In this document: positions 1 through 6,749 of the stretch, piece after piece
Layout of the letters: every line of letters begins with the position of its first letter
How positions within the stretch are numbered: position 1 is the stretch's first letter
From: Spirochaetota bacterium
GTDB taxonomy: Bacteria > Spirochaetota > Spirochaetia > Treponematales > UBA12059
Direction: 5' to 3'
Assembly (NCBI GenBank): GCA_026398615.1
Contig: JAPLSN010000015.1
Location: 1-64,000, forward strand
Length of the DNA stretch: 64,000 nt
Notes under the pieces: generated by a model
What the model was told of the DNA's origin: nothing
The model's database searches: none
What the model saw: the letters and a program-made list of their open reading frames with translations, nothing else
Translations under genes and position numbers: made by a program

Positions 1-68
1 CCATAGAGAGCCCTTCTGTCAATACAGATTCGAAGGATAAATAAGGTGGATAATGCTCCCTCCTGTTT

Positions 69-866
69 CTATGCAGCTGCACGTTCTTCGATCCCTCTGT
101 CTTGGAACTTACTCGCATAGACTTCGTTTGGAGTCTGGTAGTCTTGCGATTCGTGAAAGCGTTCGCCGTTGTAGAAATCCATGTACCTTTTCAACCCGGC
201 CTTTAGCTCGATCGCAGTCCGGTAGTCGTTGAGGTAAATGTCCTCGTACTTCAAGGTCCGCCAGAATCGCTCGATGTAAATGTTGTCCAAAGCCCGATTC
301 ACGCCATCCATGCTGATCTGTATACCATTCGATTCCAGGACGGCGATGAAGGCATCGGACGTGAACTGGCAGCCCTGATCCGTGTTGAAGATCGCCGGAA
401 TGCCGTAGAGCGCAATTGCCTCCTCGAACGCTGCAATGCAGAACTCGGCGTCAAGGGTGTTCGATACCCGCCATGCGAGTATCTTCCTCGAATAGATGTC
501 GATGATGGCTGCGAGGTAGACATCGCCGCCAGCGAGCTTGATGTACGTGATGTCCGTAGCCCAGACCTGGTTCGGCAGCCATATGGCCTTGCCCCATAGC
601 AGGTACGGATGTTTCTTGTGCTGCTTGGCCGGCATGCTCGTCCGTTTTCCTGGATAAATTGCCCTTAATCCAGCTCGCTTCATGATTCGTCGTATCTGTT
701 TTCGGGTGACACCAAGATCCACGAGCTCGCGTGCTACTTTGCGATAACCGTAAAAAGGTCGCCGCCCGAGAACGTCCAGGATCGCCTTCAAGATGGCGAG
801 ATCACGCTCATCATCGGTCTGCCCTGGCTTGTAGTAGTACGCCGACCGGCTGATGCCCAAGATCAC
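69..866 (-). CDS. IS3-family transposase OrfB (DDE integrase core)
   Basis: This is the catalytic half of an IS3-family transposase with an RNase H-like DDE integrase fold, which cuts and joins the IS ends. The HTH_21-like stretch (FYGYRKVARELVD) precedes the core. The catalytic acids are visible as WATDITYI, FNTDQG and the Glu of YIERFWRTLKYE. The nominal start is a GTG at 866, but the frame is open upstream to the A-run at 942-950 and reads VEPSHPTLSIAKQC, a conserved IS3 segment. The natural product is therefore an OrfAB fusion made by -1 frameshifting, not a free OrfB. The C-terminus ends normally near the left inverted repeat. Confidence 0.93.
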   Translation of the reverse strand: MILGISRSAYYYKPGQTDDERDLAILKAILDVLGRRPFYGYRKVARELVDLGVTRKQIRRIMKRAGLRAIYPGKRTSMPAKQHKKHPYLLWGKAIWLPNQVWATDITYIKLAGGDVYLAAIIDIYSRKILAWRVSNTLDAEFCIAAFEEAIALYGIPAIFNTDQGCQFTSDAFIAVLESNGIQISMDGVNRALDNIYIERFWRTLKYEDIYLNDYRTAIELKAGLKRYMDFYNGERFHESQDYQTPNEVYASKFQDRGIEERAAA

Positions 867-904
867 ACATTGCTTTGCGATGGAGAGCGTTGGGTGGCTC
901 GGTT

Positions 905-1210
905 CTACAACTTCGGCTCGCTCCCGTACAGTTGCCGATGCTTTTTTTTTAGAAAATCGTTCTCGACCTGGAGCTGGCCGATCTGTCTGAAGAGCGCATC
1001 CATTTTGCGTTCGGCCTCTTCAGCTGCTGCGTTCCCCTTCCCTGCTTTTTCAAAGAGCTGCGCAGCCATTTCGATCAGCTGCCGTTTCCACTGCGCGATG
1101 AGATTCGGGTGAACCTCATACTGCGTGGCTATCTCCTGGAGCGTCTTATCGCCCTTCATAGCCTCGATGGCGACCTTCGCCTTGAATTCCTTGTCGTACC
1201 GTTTGCGCAT
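905..1210 (-). CDS. IS3-family transposase OrfA (HTH DNA-binding)
   Basis: A 101-residue OrfA with the HTH_Tnp_1 fold: RYDKEFKAKVAIEAMKGDKT, then EIATQYEVHPNLIAQWKRQL, followed by a leucine-zipper-like coiled coil (IGQLQVENDFLKKK). It binds the IS ends and regulates transposition. It is the first gene of the element and starts about 50 nt inside the right inverted repeat. The run encoding the KKK near its end is the slippage site into orfB, and the orfA frame ends at 905 shortly after it. The frames (orfA first bases congruent to 1 modulo 3, orfB to 2) fit a -1 shift. Confidence 0.92.
   Translation of the reverse strand: MRKRYDKEFKAKVAIEAMKGDKTLQEIATQYEVHPNLIAQWKRQLIEMAAQLFEKAGKGNAAAEEAERKMDALFRQIGQLQVENDFLKKKHRQLYGSEPKL
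942..951 (-). promoter_or_regulatory. Programmed -1 ribosomal frameshift site
   Basis: On the minus strand the orfA frame reads CTA AAA AAA AAG, nine consecutive A followed by G, which contains the A_AAA_AAA_G slippery heptamer used by IS3 elements. Slipping back one base enters the orfB frame, which is open from here to 69. I did not fold the downstream sequence for a stimulatory pseudoknot. Confidence 0.75.
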
Positions 1211-1318
1211 GGTGAAACTCTATGCCTCCTTCTCGTCTTCTTCAAGAAGGGAGTCTCCACCTTATTCAGCTCTCCTGAGCTGTCCGATTTCTTGGGCTCA
1301 TTATAGTCCGTGGCCTTT

Positions 1319-1331
1319 GGGGACAGTCCCC
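1319..1331. repeat. GGGGACAGTCCCC palindrome
   Basis: A perfect 13-nt inverted repeat, GGGGAC-A-GTCCCC. It shares its first eight bases with the GGGGACAGAGCT family found elsewhere in the window. It lies in the 115 bp between the IS3 element and the truncated mazE, in a stretch where I see no gene. It may mark the breakpoint that removed the mazE 5' end. Confidence 0.5.
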
Positions 1332-1380
1332 GCACCAGAAATGGGGCAATAGCCTCGGCGTACGCATCCCCAGTCATATC

Positions 1381-1553
1381 GCGAAAGATCTATTTCTGAA
1401 AAATGGATCGGCAGTGGAAATACTCGAGGAAGGTGACAAAATAATCATTCAACCCGCAAGAAAAAGCGTCTGAAAGATATTCTGGAAATGATCACGGAAG
1501 AAAACCTTCATTCGGAGGCTTTTGATATTCCCGCCGGGAAGGAATTATTGTGA
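1381..1553 (+). pseudogene. MazE/AbrB-type antitoxin remnant
   Basis: Reading from 1381 gives AKDLFLKNGSAVEILEEGDK and IIIQPARKS, then a stop. One base out of frame it continues RLKDILEMITEENLHSEAFD to PAGKELL and a stop at 1551-1553. Together these match the second half of a MazE antitoxin: the SpoVT/AbrB end and the MazF-binding tail. The first 25 or so residues, including the usual KWGNS-like start, are absent. The frame break sits in a run of five A near 1476 where six would restore the frame. The gene overlaps mazF by GTGA, the normal TA arrangement. Either the antitoxin is dead or the A-run is a sequencing error, but the missing 5' end argues for real decay. Confidence 0.75.
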
Positions 1554-1882
1554 GTGTCCATATTCCCGATCGGGGAGATATCGTCTGGCTGGACTACAAC
1601 CCGCGACTTGGCCACGAACAAGCCGCGAAGCGACCAGCATTGGTAATGTCTCCGGAAGAATACAACAAGAGAGTCGGGCTTGCATTGTTTTTCCCGATTA
1701 CATCACAAATAAAAGGTTATCCATTTGAAGTAGGAATCTCGTTGTCCAGGATCGATGGGGTCATATTGGCGGATCAAATCAAGAGCCTTGACTGGAAAGC
1801 CAGGGGAATTCAATACATCGAATCAGCGCCGGAAGAAATCCTGCTTGAGGTCCGAAGCAGGCTGGATACGATACTTGAATAA
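1550..1882 (+). CDS. mazF: MazF/PemK-family endoribonuclease toxin
   Basis: A 110-residue toxin of normal length for MazF/PemK enzymes, which cut mRNA at short motifs. It carries the family hallmark PDRGDIVWLDYNPRLGHEQ, followed by KRPALVMSP and an ALFFPIT-like central strand. The C-terminal strand-helix (ILADQIKSLDWKARG) is also typical. The GTG start overlaps the antitoxin stop by four bases. The gene looks intact although its antitoxin is truncated and frameshifted, so the toxin may be silent, neutralised in trans or slightly defective. The surrounding sequence is more AT-rich than the core genome, as expected for an acquired TA module. Confidence 0.9.
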   Translation: MSVHIPDRGDIVWLDYNPRLGHEQAAKRPALVMSPEEYNKRVGLALFFPITSQIKGYPFEVGISLSRIDGVILADQIKSLDWKARGIQYIESAPEEILLEVRSRLDTILE

Positions 1883-1987
1883 TCAAACCAAGCGGGTTTT
1901 CGGGCAAGGCTTGTCCTCGTTGGATGCCGCGTGGGTTCGCGGCAATGGCGGCTTGGATAGATCATGCTCGAGTATTATAGTGATGAT

Positions 1988-2373
1988 ATGAATAACCGGG
2001 CGCAGGATTGGCTCAAGCAGGCGGAAGAAGAATTTGATGGGCCAGGGAAGCATGTACGTTGAAACGATGGGCGGTAGTCTGTTTTACGGCGCAACAAGTC
2101 GCGGAGAAGAGTCTAAAGGCTATCGCCCTCCACCGTGGAGTCTTGCAGGTAAAAAGCCATTCGACAAAAGAGATTGCTGCAGCGCTGGAAATAAGCGGCC
2201 ATCTCGACGAGAAGGCGCGCATTCTTGATCAATACTATATCACTACGCGATACCCCGACGCATTTCCCTCAGGAGCTCCTTTCGAGTATTTTGTGGAACG
2301 GCAGGCTCTTGAATCCATACAGTTTGCCCAGGCTTTCGTAGATCGGGCTCGAGCGGAGCTGGAAGATGCCTGA
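1988..2373 (+). pseudogene. HEPN-domain protein, frameshifted
   Basis: The reading frame from ATG 1988 gives MNNRAQDWLKQAEEEFD and then runs into a stop. The next frame picks up with REACTLKRWAVVCFTAQQ and continues to 2373. Inserting one base near 2037-2041 (GATGGGCC to GATGnGGCC) restores a continuous HEPN protein of about 128 residues with the usual AQDWLKQAEEEF start and CFTAQQVAEKSLKA helix. HEPN proteins pair with minimal nucleotidyltransferases (MNT) in type II/VII toxin-antitoxin modules, and the MNT gene follows with an 8-bp overlap. A TTG at 2059 could start a shortened product. The lesion may be a sequencing error. Confidence 0.7.
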
Positions 2374-2776
2374 TGACGGCCACATTCTCGTCTGGGAAAA
2401 TACCAATCCCGCGGCCTCACCTGGTGAAGACGCGTCCATATTGGTCTGGAATACGCGCGATCCGCTCGCGGGCAGGACGCGCGAGCAGTTCGAGGCCGAA
2501 GCAAGGCGTCTTCTTGCGGGGCGAGTCGAATCCGCATATGTTTTCGGTTCTTACGGGACAAGGGATTTCGGCCGCGATTCGGATTTGGACGTGATGCTCG
2601 TCACGAGAACCGACAAACGCTTTGTCGACCGAGCCCTCGATTTCGCCGATTTCATGGACCTTGTTCCCGACATGGATCTGATGGTCTACACCCCCGAGGA
2701 GTTCGCTCGACTGACACACGAACCCTCGCCGGGTTTCTGGACGAGTGCGATGGAGAGTTTCAAACGAATCATCTAG
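2366..2776 (+). CDS. MNT-domain nucleotidyltransferase (HEPN partner)
   Basis: A 136-residue minimal nucleotidyltransferase. The signature is complete: FGSYGTRDFGRDSDLDVMLV supplies GSx(9-10)DxD, and DMDLMVYTPEEF supplies the third acidic residue. In HEPN-MNT modules the MNT protein adenylylates and neutralises the HEPN RNase. It overlaps the upstream HEPN gene by eight bases, so the pair is translationally coupled. The N-terminal 45 residues are unusual for such a small family and contain a repeated ILVW(E)NT pattern about 20 residues apart, perhaps a local duplication. Because HEPN is frameshifted, the MNT may be an orphan. Confidence 0.85.
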   Translation: MPDDGHILVWENTNPAASPGEDASILVWNTRDPLAGRTREQFEAEARRLLAGRVESAYVFGSYGTRDFGRDSDLDVMLVTRTDKRFVDRALDFADFMDLVPDMDLMVYTPEEFARLTHEPSPGFWTSAMESFKRII

Positions 2777-2817
2777 CCAGCTTCATCCACTGAATCCATA
2801 CCCTATACCTCCAACGT

Positions 2818-2950
2818 GCGTGTCTTTTGTGGGGACAGTGGGGACAGAGCTCGATTATTGTGGGGACAGCGTGTCTTTTGTGGGGACAGAGCTTGATTAT
2901 CGTTTTGTGGGGACAGAGCTTGATTATCGCCAGAGCTTGATTATCGCCAG
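2818..2950 (+). repeat. Tandem GGGGACAGAGCT repeat cluster
   Basis: Three exact copies of GGGGACAGAGCT (2840-2851, 2882-2893, 2909-2920), two partial GGGGACAG copies (2831, 2862) and a terminal AGAGCT (2932) sit in the same orientation. Flanks also repeat: GTGTCTTTTGTGGGGACAG occurs twice (2818 and 2870) and AGCTTGATTATCG three times. Start spacings are 42 and 27 bp. The rest of the gap 2777-3040 holds no gene that I can see. Confidence 0.9.
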
Positions 2951-3043
2951 AATACTGGCGCTCGCGGTTCGTGACATTTGGATGAACCGCTGCGAAAATC
3001 GCGCATCAAAAAGGCAGCTCTTCCAAAATACATCCGCATTTAA

Positions 3044-3371
3044 ATGAGCCTCATCAGGCAGTTCTCCACGATCGTTTCCACCGGCGACCGCGGACTTCGA
3101 ACGGATCGTCGAGGTGATCAAGGCCGACGGGCGCGCGACGCGCATCTGGCAGAGGGGTTCGCTGTTGGATCGTGCCCGGTTCAGTGAAATTTCGGATATC
3201 GACGTCGCGGTGGAAGGGATCGCCGGCGCGGCAGACTACTTCGATCTTCTCGGGCGCCTCATGGACCTCACGATGTTCCCGCTCGATTTCCTCGAGCTCG
3301 AGAAGGTCGGTAAGTCGAATGCCTGGCATATCCGTGAACAAGGGAGGCTGGTGCATGGGAGATCCTCGTAG
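3044..3371 (+). pseudogene. Second MNT-like nucleotidyltransferase, 5' frame broken
   Basis: From 3114 the frame encodes ATRIWQRGSLLDRARFSEIS followed by DIDVAVEG, which is the GSx(n)SDIDV nucleotidyltransferase signature, and then FDLLGRLMDLTMFPLDFLEL, a usual MNT tail. The same frame is open upstream only to a TGA at 3045 and has no good start codon there. The nearest ATG (3044, reading MSLIRQFSTIVST) is one frame out. This suggests an indel between about 3080 and 3110. A GTG at 3114 could give a shorter 85-residue product. The next ORF (3390) is a HepT-like fragment, so this is a second decayed MNT/HepT antitoxin-toxin pair. Confidence 0.55.
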
Positions 3372-3389
3372 CGCAGCGCTCTCCGGAAT

Positions 3390-3608
3390 ATGACCTTTCG
3401 CATCGAGTCGGTGCGCATCCCTGCGGTTTCCGAATCGAATTACGGGCCGCTCCTGGAACTGCAGATATTCCGGCATTTCCGCCGTTACTATTTCGAACTG
3501 GAATATGACTGGGATCGGATCGATTCCCTCGTGAAAAAACTCAAGACCGCCCATCCGGTAGCAGTGGCCGACTTGCGGGTTTTCCGGGAATTTCTCGGGA
3601 AGATCTAG
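3390..3608 (+). pseudogene. HepT-like toxin, C-terminal fragment
   Basis: Seventy-two residues with the C-terminal half of a HepT-like domain: LLELQIFRHFRRYYFELEYD, where FRHFRR is the conserved RNase-like motif, then WDRIDSLVKKLKTAHPVAVA. A complete HepT-like protein is roughly twice this length, and the N-terminal helices are missing. It starts 18 bp after the MNT-like stop at 3371, so the deletion probably lies at this junction. The role would have been the HEPN-type RNase toxin of the pair. A function for the fragment is unlikely. Confidence 0.5.
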
Positions 3609-3623
3609 TCCGGTTCAAGGGAA

Positions 3624-3659
3624 TTCCTCGAACCCCTCCGATGCACTATACTTCTTTCC
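3624..3659 (+). promoter_or_regulatory. Putative leaderless promoter of the EIIA gene
   Basis: TATACT at 3647-3652 is followed by seven bases and the ATG at 3660, with TTCCTC as a weak -35 17 bp upstream (3624-3629). Transcription would start within a base or two of the ATG. There is no ribosome binding site (TCTTTCC precedes the ATG). Confidence 0.5.
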
Positions 3660-4139
3660 ATGAACGATACCTTGCTGGCGCGGCTCCTGGGACGGGGCGG
3701 CGTGTATTATTCCGTGCCCGGCGACGGGGCAAAGAGCGTACTCCGGGCCGTGATGGATGTCGCGGAGCTGCCAGCTTCGGTGGATCGTGACGAACTGTAC
3801 CGAGTCCTGGTCGAACGGGAAGAGCTCAACTCGACGGCGGTGGGGCGGGGTATCGCTTTTCCCCATCCGAGAAACCCGATCGTCCGCGACGAGCCTTGCG
3901 AAAGCGTTTCCGTTTTTTTTCCCACGAAACCGGTGGAATACGGGGCCCTGGACAGGACTCCCGTCAGGGTTTTGTTCCTGATCCTTTCGTCGTCCCCCAA
4001 GAATCACCTGGCAGCATTGTCCCGTCTGTCATATCTCTGCCGCACGGAGGAATTCGGAATTCTCCTGGCCCGGCTCCCCGCGCACCGGGAACTCCTGGAC
4101 TACGTGGCTGCCAGGGAACGGGAATGGGAGAAAGCATGA
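3660..4139 (+). CDS. PTS EIIA protein, fructose/PtsN type
   Basis: A 159-residue PTS EIIA domain of the fructose-mannitol/nitrogen class (PTS_EIIA_2). It accepts phosphate from HPr on a histidine. The active-site segment GRGIAFPHPR places the phosphohistidine at about H69, and the downstream VRVLFLILSSSPKNHLAALS strand-helix is also conserved. No EIIB or EIIC gene is nearby, so a regulatory PtsN-like role is more likely than sugar transport. The ATG at 3660 is preceded by a -10-like box only seven bases away and no ribosome binding site. The stop overlaps the next small ORF by ATGA. Confidence 0.85.
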   Translation: MNDTLLARLLGRGGVYYSVPGDGAKSVLRAVMDVAELPASVDRDELYRVLVEREELNSTAVGRGIAFPHPRNPIVRDEPCESVSVFFPTKPVEYGALDRTPVRVLFLILSSSPKNHLAALSRLSYLCRTEEFGILLARLPAHRELLDYVAAREREWEKA

Positions 4140-4324
4140 AAAATAAAACGGATGACCGAATGGAGCGCTTGGCTCGACCATGCATGCGTGGCCGTCCGAT
4201 GATTTTCCTTGCAGCAATGGCGGCTTGTTTCGCGGTTTCATCGCTTGCCGCGAATGAGAAATGCCTGAAGGGGGACAGAGCTGCGAATAGAGACCTTCAC
4301 GCCGCTCGTCATCGAATGATGTAA
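4136..4324 (+). CDS. Short exported ORF truncated at a repeat
   Basis: Sixty-two residues starting at an ATGA overlap with the EIIA gene, so it probably once formed an operon with it. A basic region is followed by a signal-peptide-like stretch, MIFLAAMAACFAVSSLAA, with likely cleavage after SLAA. Five residues later the reading frame enters the 12-mer repeat (4271-4282, encoding GDRA), then a low-information tail ending at 4324. It looks like a secreted protein whose mature part was lost at the repeat. I do not recognise the original protein. Whether it is expressed is uncertain. Confidence 0.45.
   Translation: MKNKTDDRMERLARPCMRGRPMIFLAAMAACFAVSSLAANEKCLKGDRAANRDLHAARHRMM
4271..4282 (+). 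repeat. GGGGACAGAGCT copy
   Basis: Exact copy, in frame as Gly-Asp-Arg-Ala (residues 46-49) of the short exported ORF, at the point where sequence resembling a real secreted protein ends. Confidence 0.9.
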
Positions 4325-4440
4325 TACTGCATTGCGAAAGCCTATGGTTCGGAAACGCTTCCCTTTTCGTGCCAAAGCGGTTTACTCAAATGTTTTCAAG
4401 GGATTGGCGGTATCCACGGGCTTCTGCTGGCTTTTCCCGG

Positions 4441-4469
4441 TTGACGATGCCCTGAAACCATGTTTATAT
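4441..4469 (+). promoter_or_regulatory. Sigma-70-type promoter of serA-serC
   Basis: TTGACG (4441-4446), a 17-bp spacer, and TTATAT (4464-4469). This gives a leader of roughly 95 nt before serA. The leader holds a small hairpin (CGGC/GCCG near 4508-4521) but no riboswitch that I recognise. The remainder of the 4325-4572 gap shows no gene. Confidence 0.6.
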
Positions 4470-4572
4470 GGGGAAAGTCCATATTTTACATGCCATGATG
4501 AAATTCGGCCAATTAGCCGGATGAAAGACCCAGGGTGAACCATCACCAACATCCAAACAAAGGAGGAACGCA

Positions 4573-5442
4573 ATGGTCATTCTTCTGGCCGACGCTTTCG
4601 CCACCGACTTGCCTGACAGGCTGAAAGCCTTCGGCGACCTGACATCGGACATGAACAGGCTTCCCGAAGCTGAGATCATCATCGTCAGGTCCAAGACCAA
4701 GGTGGACAAGGCGATGATCGACAAGGCGCCGAAGCTCAAATACATCATCCGTGGCGGCGTGGGCGTCGATACGATCGATGTCGCGTACGCTGCTTCGAAG
4801 AACGTGAAGGTGGACAATACTCCGGAAGCTTCGAGCCTCGCGGTGGCGGAACTGGCATTCGCGCTCATGATCGCCATGCCCTGCAACGTGGCCGAAGCCG
4901 ACGCTTCCATGAAGCAGGGGAAGTGGCTCAAGAAGGAAATGGAGCGTGTCGAGCTCCACGGCAAGACGATCGGTTTCGTGGGTATCGGCCGCATCGCGCG
5001 CGAAGTGGCGATCCGGGCCAAGGTCTTCGGTATGAATGTGATCGCGTACGACAAGTACGTGGCAGCTTCCGACGTCGCCACGATGACGACGTTCGACGAA
5101 GTGCTCGCGAAGTCCGACTACATCAGCCTCCACACCCCGCTCACCGACGAAACCCGCGGGATGATCAACGCCGCGGCCATCTCGAAGATGAAGAAGGGCG
5201 CCCGCGTCATCAACACAGCGCGCGGCCAGCTGGTCGTGGATGCCGATGTCGCGGCGGCGCTCAGGGATGGGAGGCTGGGAGGCTATGCGGCCGACGTGTA
5301 CGACAAGGAACCGCCGGAAGGTTCCGCGCTCCTGACCGCACCGAAGACCGTGCTCACGCCGCACATCGGCGCGTCCACCGCGGAAAACCTCCTGCGCCTG
5401 GGCGACTGCATCGTCGAACGGGTGAAGGCTTTTGCCAAATAA
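4573..5442 (+). CDS. serA: D-3-phosphoglycerate dehydrogenase, short form
   Basis: The first step of serine synthesis: NAD-dependent oxidation of 3-phosphoglycerate to 3-phosphohydroxypyruvate. The 289 residues cover the substrate-binding and NAD-binding domains of the D-2-hydroxyacid dehydrogenases only. Visible features are the NAD motif GFVGIGRIAREV, the catalytic Arg of INTARGQLV, the Glu of YDKEPPEG and the His of LTPHIGAST. The C-terminal ACT/regulatory domains of E. coli SerA are absent, so serine feedback through ACT is not expected. It starts after AGGAGG (4561-4566) and is followed 13 bp later by serC, which supports the assignment over a generic hydroxyacid dehydrogenase. Confidence 0.88.
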   Translation: MVILLADAFATDLPDRLKAFGDLTSDMNRLPEAEIIIVRSKTKVDKAMIDKAPKLKYIIRGGVGVDTIDVAYAASKNVKVDNTPEASSLAVAELAFALMIAMPCNVAEADASMKQGKWLKKEMERVELHGKTIGFVGIGRIAREVAIRAKVFGMNVIAYDKYVAASDVATMTTFDEVLAKSDYISLHTPLTDETRGMINAAAISKMKKGARVINTARGQLVVDADVAAALRDGRLGGYAADVYDKEPPEGSALLTAPKTVLTPHIGASTAENLLRLGDCIVERVKAFAK

Positions 5443-5455
5443 GGAGAGACTAAAG

Positions 5456-6541
5456 ATGAATCGCGTAGTCAATTTCAATGCGGGCCCCGCGGCCCTTCCG
5501 CTCGATGTCCTCAAGCAGGCCGCCGAAGAGATGTTCGACTGGCGCGGGACGGGAATGTCCGTCATGGAAGTGTCCCACCGCGGCAAGGAATACGACGAGC
5601 TCCACCACGAGTCGATGACGCTCTTCCGCGAGATCGCGGGAATGGGCGCTGACTGGAAGATCCTCTTCTGCACGGGCGGCGCGAGCAGCCAGTTCGCGAT
5701 GCTGCCGATGAACATGCTGTACGATGGCAAGGGCGCCGATTACCTGGTGACCGGCCACTGGGGCAAGGTGGCGGTCAAGGAAGCCAAGTACTTCGGCGCG
5801 ATCAACGAGAGCACGGTCGAGGAGAACGGCGCCTTTCGCCGCATCCCGAAGCAGTCCGAGCTCAAGCTGGACCCGAAGGCCGCCTACGTCCACATGACGA
5901 GCAACAACACGATCTTCGGCAGCCAGTGGCATTACTGGCCCGAGGTCGGGAACGTCCCCCTGGTCTGCGACATGTCGTCCGACGTTTTCTCCCGGCCCTT
6001 CGCGGCGGACAAGTTCGCCATGGTCTACGCCGGAGCGCAGAAGAACCTGGGGCCTTCAGGCGTCACGGTCGTGGCGGCGAAGGAATCCTTCCTGGCCAAG
6101 GCCAAGGCCGACCTGCCGACGATGTTCGCGTACAAGACCTACGCCGACAACGATTCCCTTTTCAACACGCCGCCCTGCTTCTCCATCTACATCCTCAACC
6201 TGACCCTCCAGTGGATCAAGAAGGCCGGCGGGCTTGCCGCCATGGAAGCGATGAACAAGGAGAAGGGAAAGATCCTCTACGGCGCCATCGACTCGTCCGA
6301 CGGCTATTATACCTGTCCCGTGGAAAAGGACGCCCGTTCGCTCATGAATGTCGTGTTCCGCCTCAAGGGCGTGGAGCTCGAGGAGAAGTTCGCCAAGGAA
6401 GCGAAGAATGCCGGAATCATCGGCGTGAAGGGCCACCGTGCCGTCGGCGGGATCCGCTTCTCCACCTACAACGCGTCGAGCGTTGCCGATGTCAGGAAGT
6501 CCGTGGACTTCATGGCTGACTTCAGGAAGAAAAACGGGTAG
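5456..6541 (+). CDS. serC: Phosphoserine aminotransferase
   Basis: PLP-dependent transamination of 3-phosphohydroxypyruvate to phosphoserine with glutamate, the second step of serine synthesis. The 361 residues match SerC length. The N-terminal NFNAGPAALPLDVL, EVSHRGKEY, CTGGASSQFAMLP and the PLP lysine in YAGAQKNLGPSG are all diagnostic. The ATG at 5456 was chosen over an upstream in-frame TTG because AAGGAGAG precedes it and NFNAGPA is the normal SerC start. It is co-transcribed with serA, and a strong terminator follows 28 bp after the stop. No serB was seen in the window. Confidence 0.95.
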   Translation: MNRVVNFNAGPAALPLDVLKQAAEEMFDWRGTGMSVMEVSHRGKEYDELHHESMTLFREIAGMGADWKILFCTGGASSQFAMLPMNMLYDGKGADYLVTGHWGKVAVKEAKYFGAINESTVEENGAFRRIPKQSELKLDPKAAYVHMTSNNTIFGSQWHYWPEVGNVPLVCDMSSDVFSRPFAADKFAMVYAGAQKNLGPSGVTVVAAKESFLAKAKADLPTMFAYKTYADNDSLFNTPPCFSIYILNLTLQWIKKAGGLAAMEAMNKEKGKILYGAIDSSDGYYTCPVEKDARSLMNVVFRLKGVELEEKFAKEAKNAGIIGVKGHRAVGGIRFSTYNASSVADVRKSVDFMADFRKKNG

Positions 6542-6568
6542 CTCGCGCCTCTTCCATTTTTCCCCCGG

Positions 6569-6598
6569 CCGCCGCGGAACCACCCGCGGCGGTTTTTT
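6569..6598 (+). terminator. Intrinsic terminator of serA-serC
   Basis: Perfect 9-bp stem CCGCCGCGG/CCGCGGCGG with a six-base loop, followed directly by six T. Confidence 0.92.
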
Positions 6599-6625
6599 GT
6601 GGACGTTGTCGTGTCGGGGTGGGGT

Positions 6626-6698
6626 GGGGACAGAGCTGACAGGTAGTGCAGTGGTGCGACAGAGCTGATGAACGAGGGAGATTTGTGGGGACAGAGCT
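6626..6698 (+). repeat. Repeat cluster upstream of the RAYT gene
   Basis: Exact GGGGACAGAGCT copies at 6626-6637 and 6687-6698, with a degenerate copy (10 of 12 matches) at 6655-6666. All have the same orientation and start spacings of 29 and 32 bp. The cluster lies between the serC terminator and the RAYT start at 6750, the position where REP sequences usually flank their transposase. Confidence 0.9.
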
Positions 6699-6749
6699 AG
6701 TAATGGAAAGCATTCAATCAAAAACTGAAATTTCCGGCGTTTACCCAAC

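Larger units (their letters stand above)
40..1266 (-). mobile_element. IS3-family insertion sequence
   Basis: Two overlapping-frame transposase genes (orfA 905-1210, orfB 69-866) lie between inverted copies of AATAAGGTGGA (40-50 and, inverted, 1256-1266). The similarity extends imperfectly inward with CTCC-rich sequence. The true tip may be the TGGA/TCCA inside these arms (47 and 1259), because IS3 elements normally start with TG and end with CA. I saw no convincing target-site duplication. Both frames look intact, so the element may still be active. Its base composition is lower in GC than the core genes downstream. Confidence 0.85.

Noticed and set aside
2818-2950. Possible CRISPR array
   Set aside because: Units are short, unequal and overlapping, there are no spacers of constant length and no cas genes.
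4332-4538. A 68-residue ORF upstream of serA
   Set aside because: It covers the serA promoter and leader, and has no ribosome binding site or recognisable features.
4470-4572. A riboswitch in the serA leader
   Set aside because: The leader is about 95 nt with one small hairpin and no conserved aptamer that I recognise.
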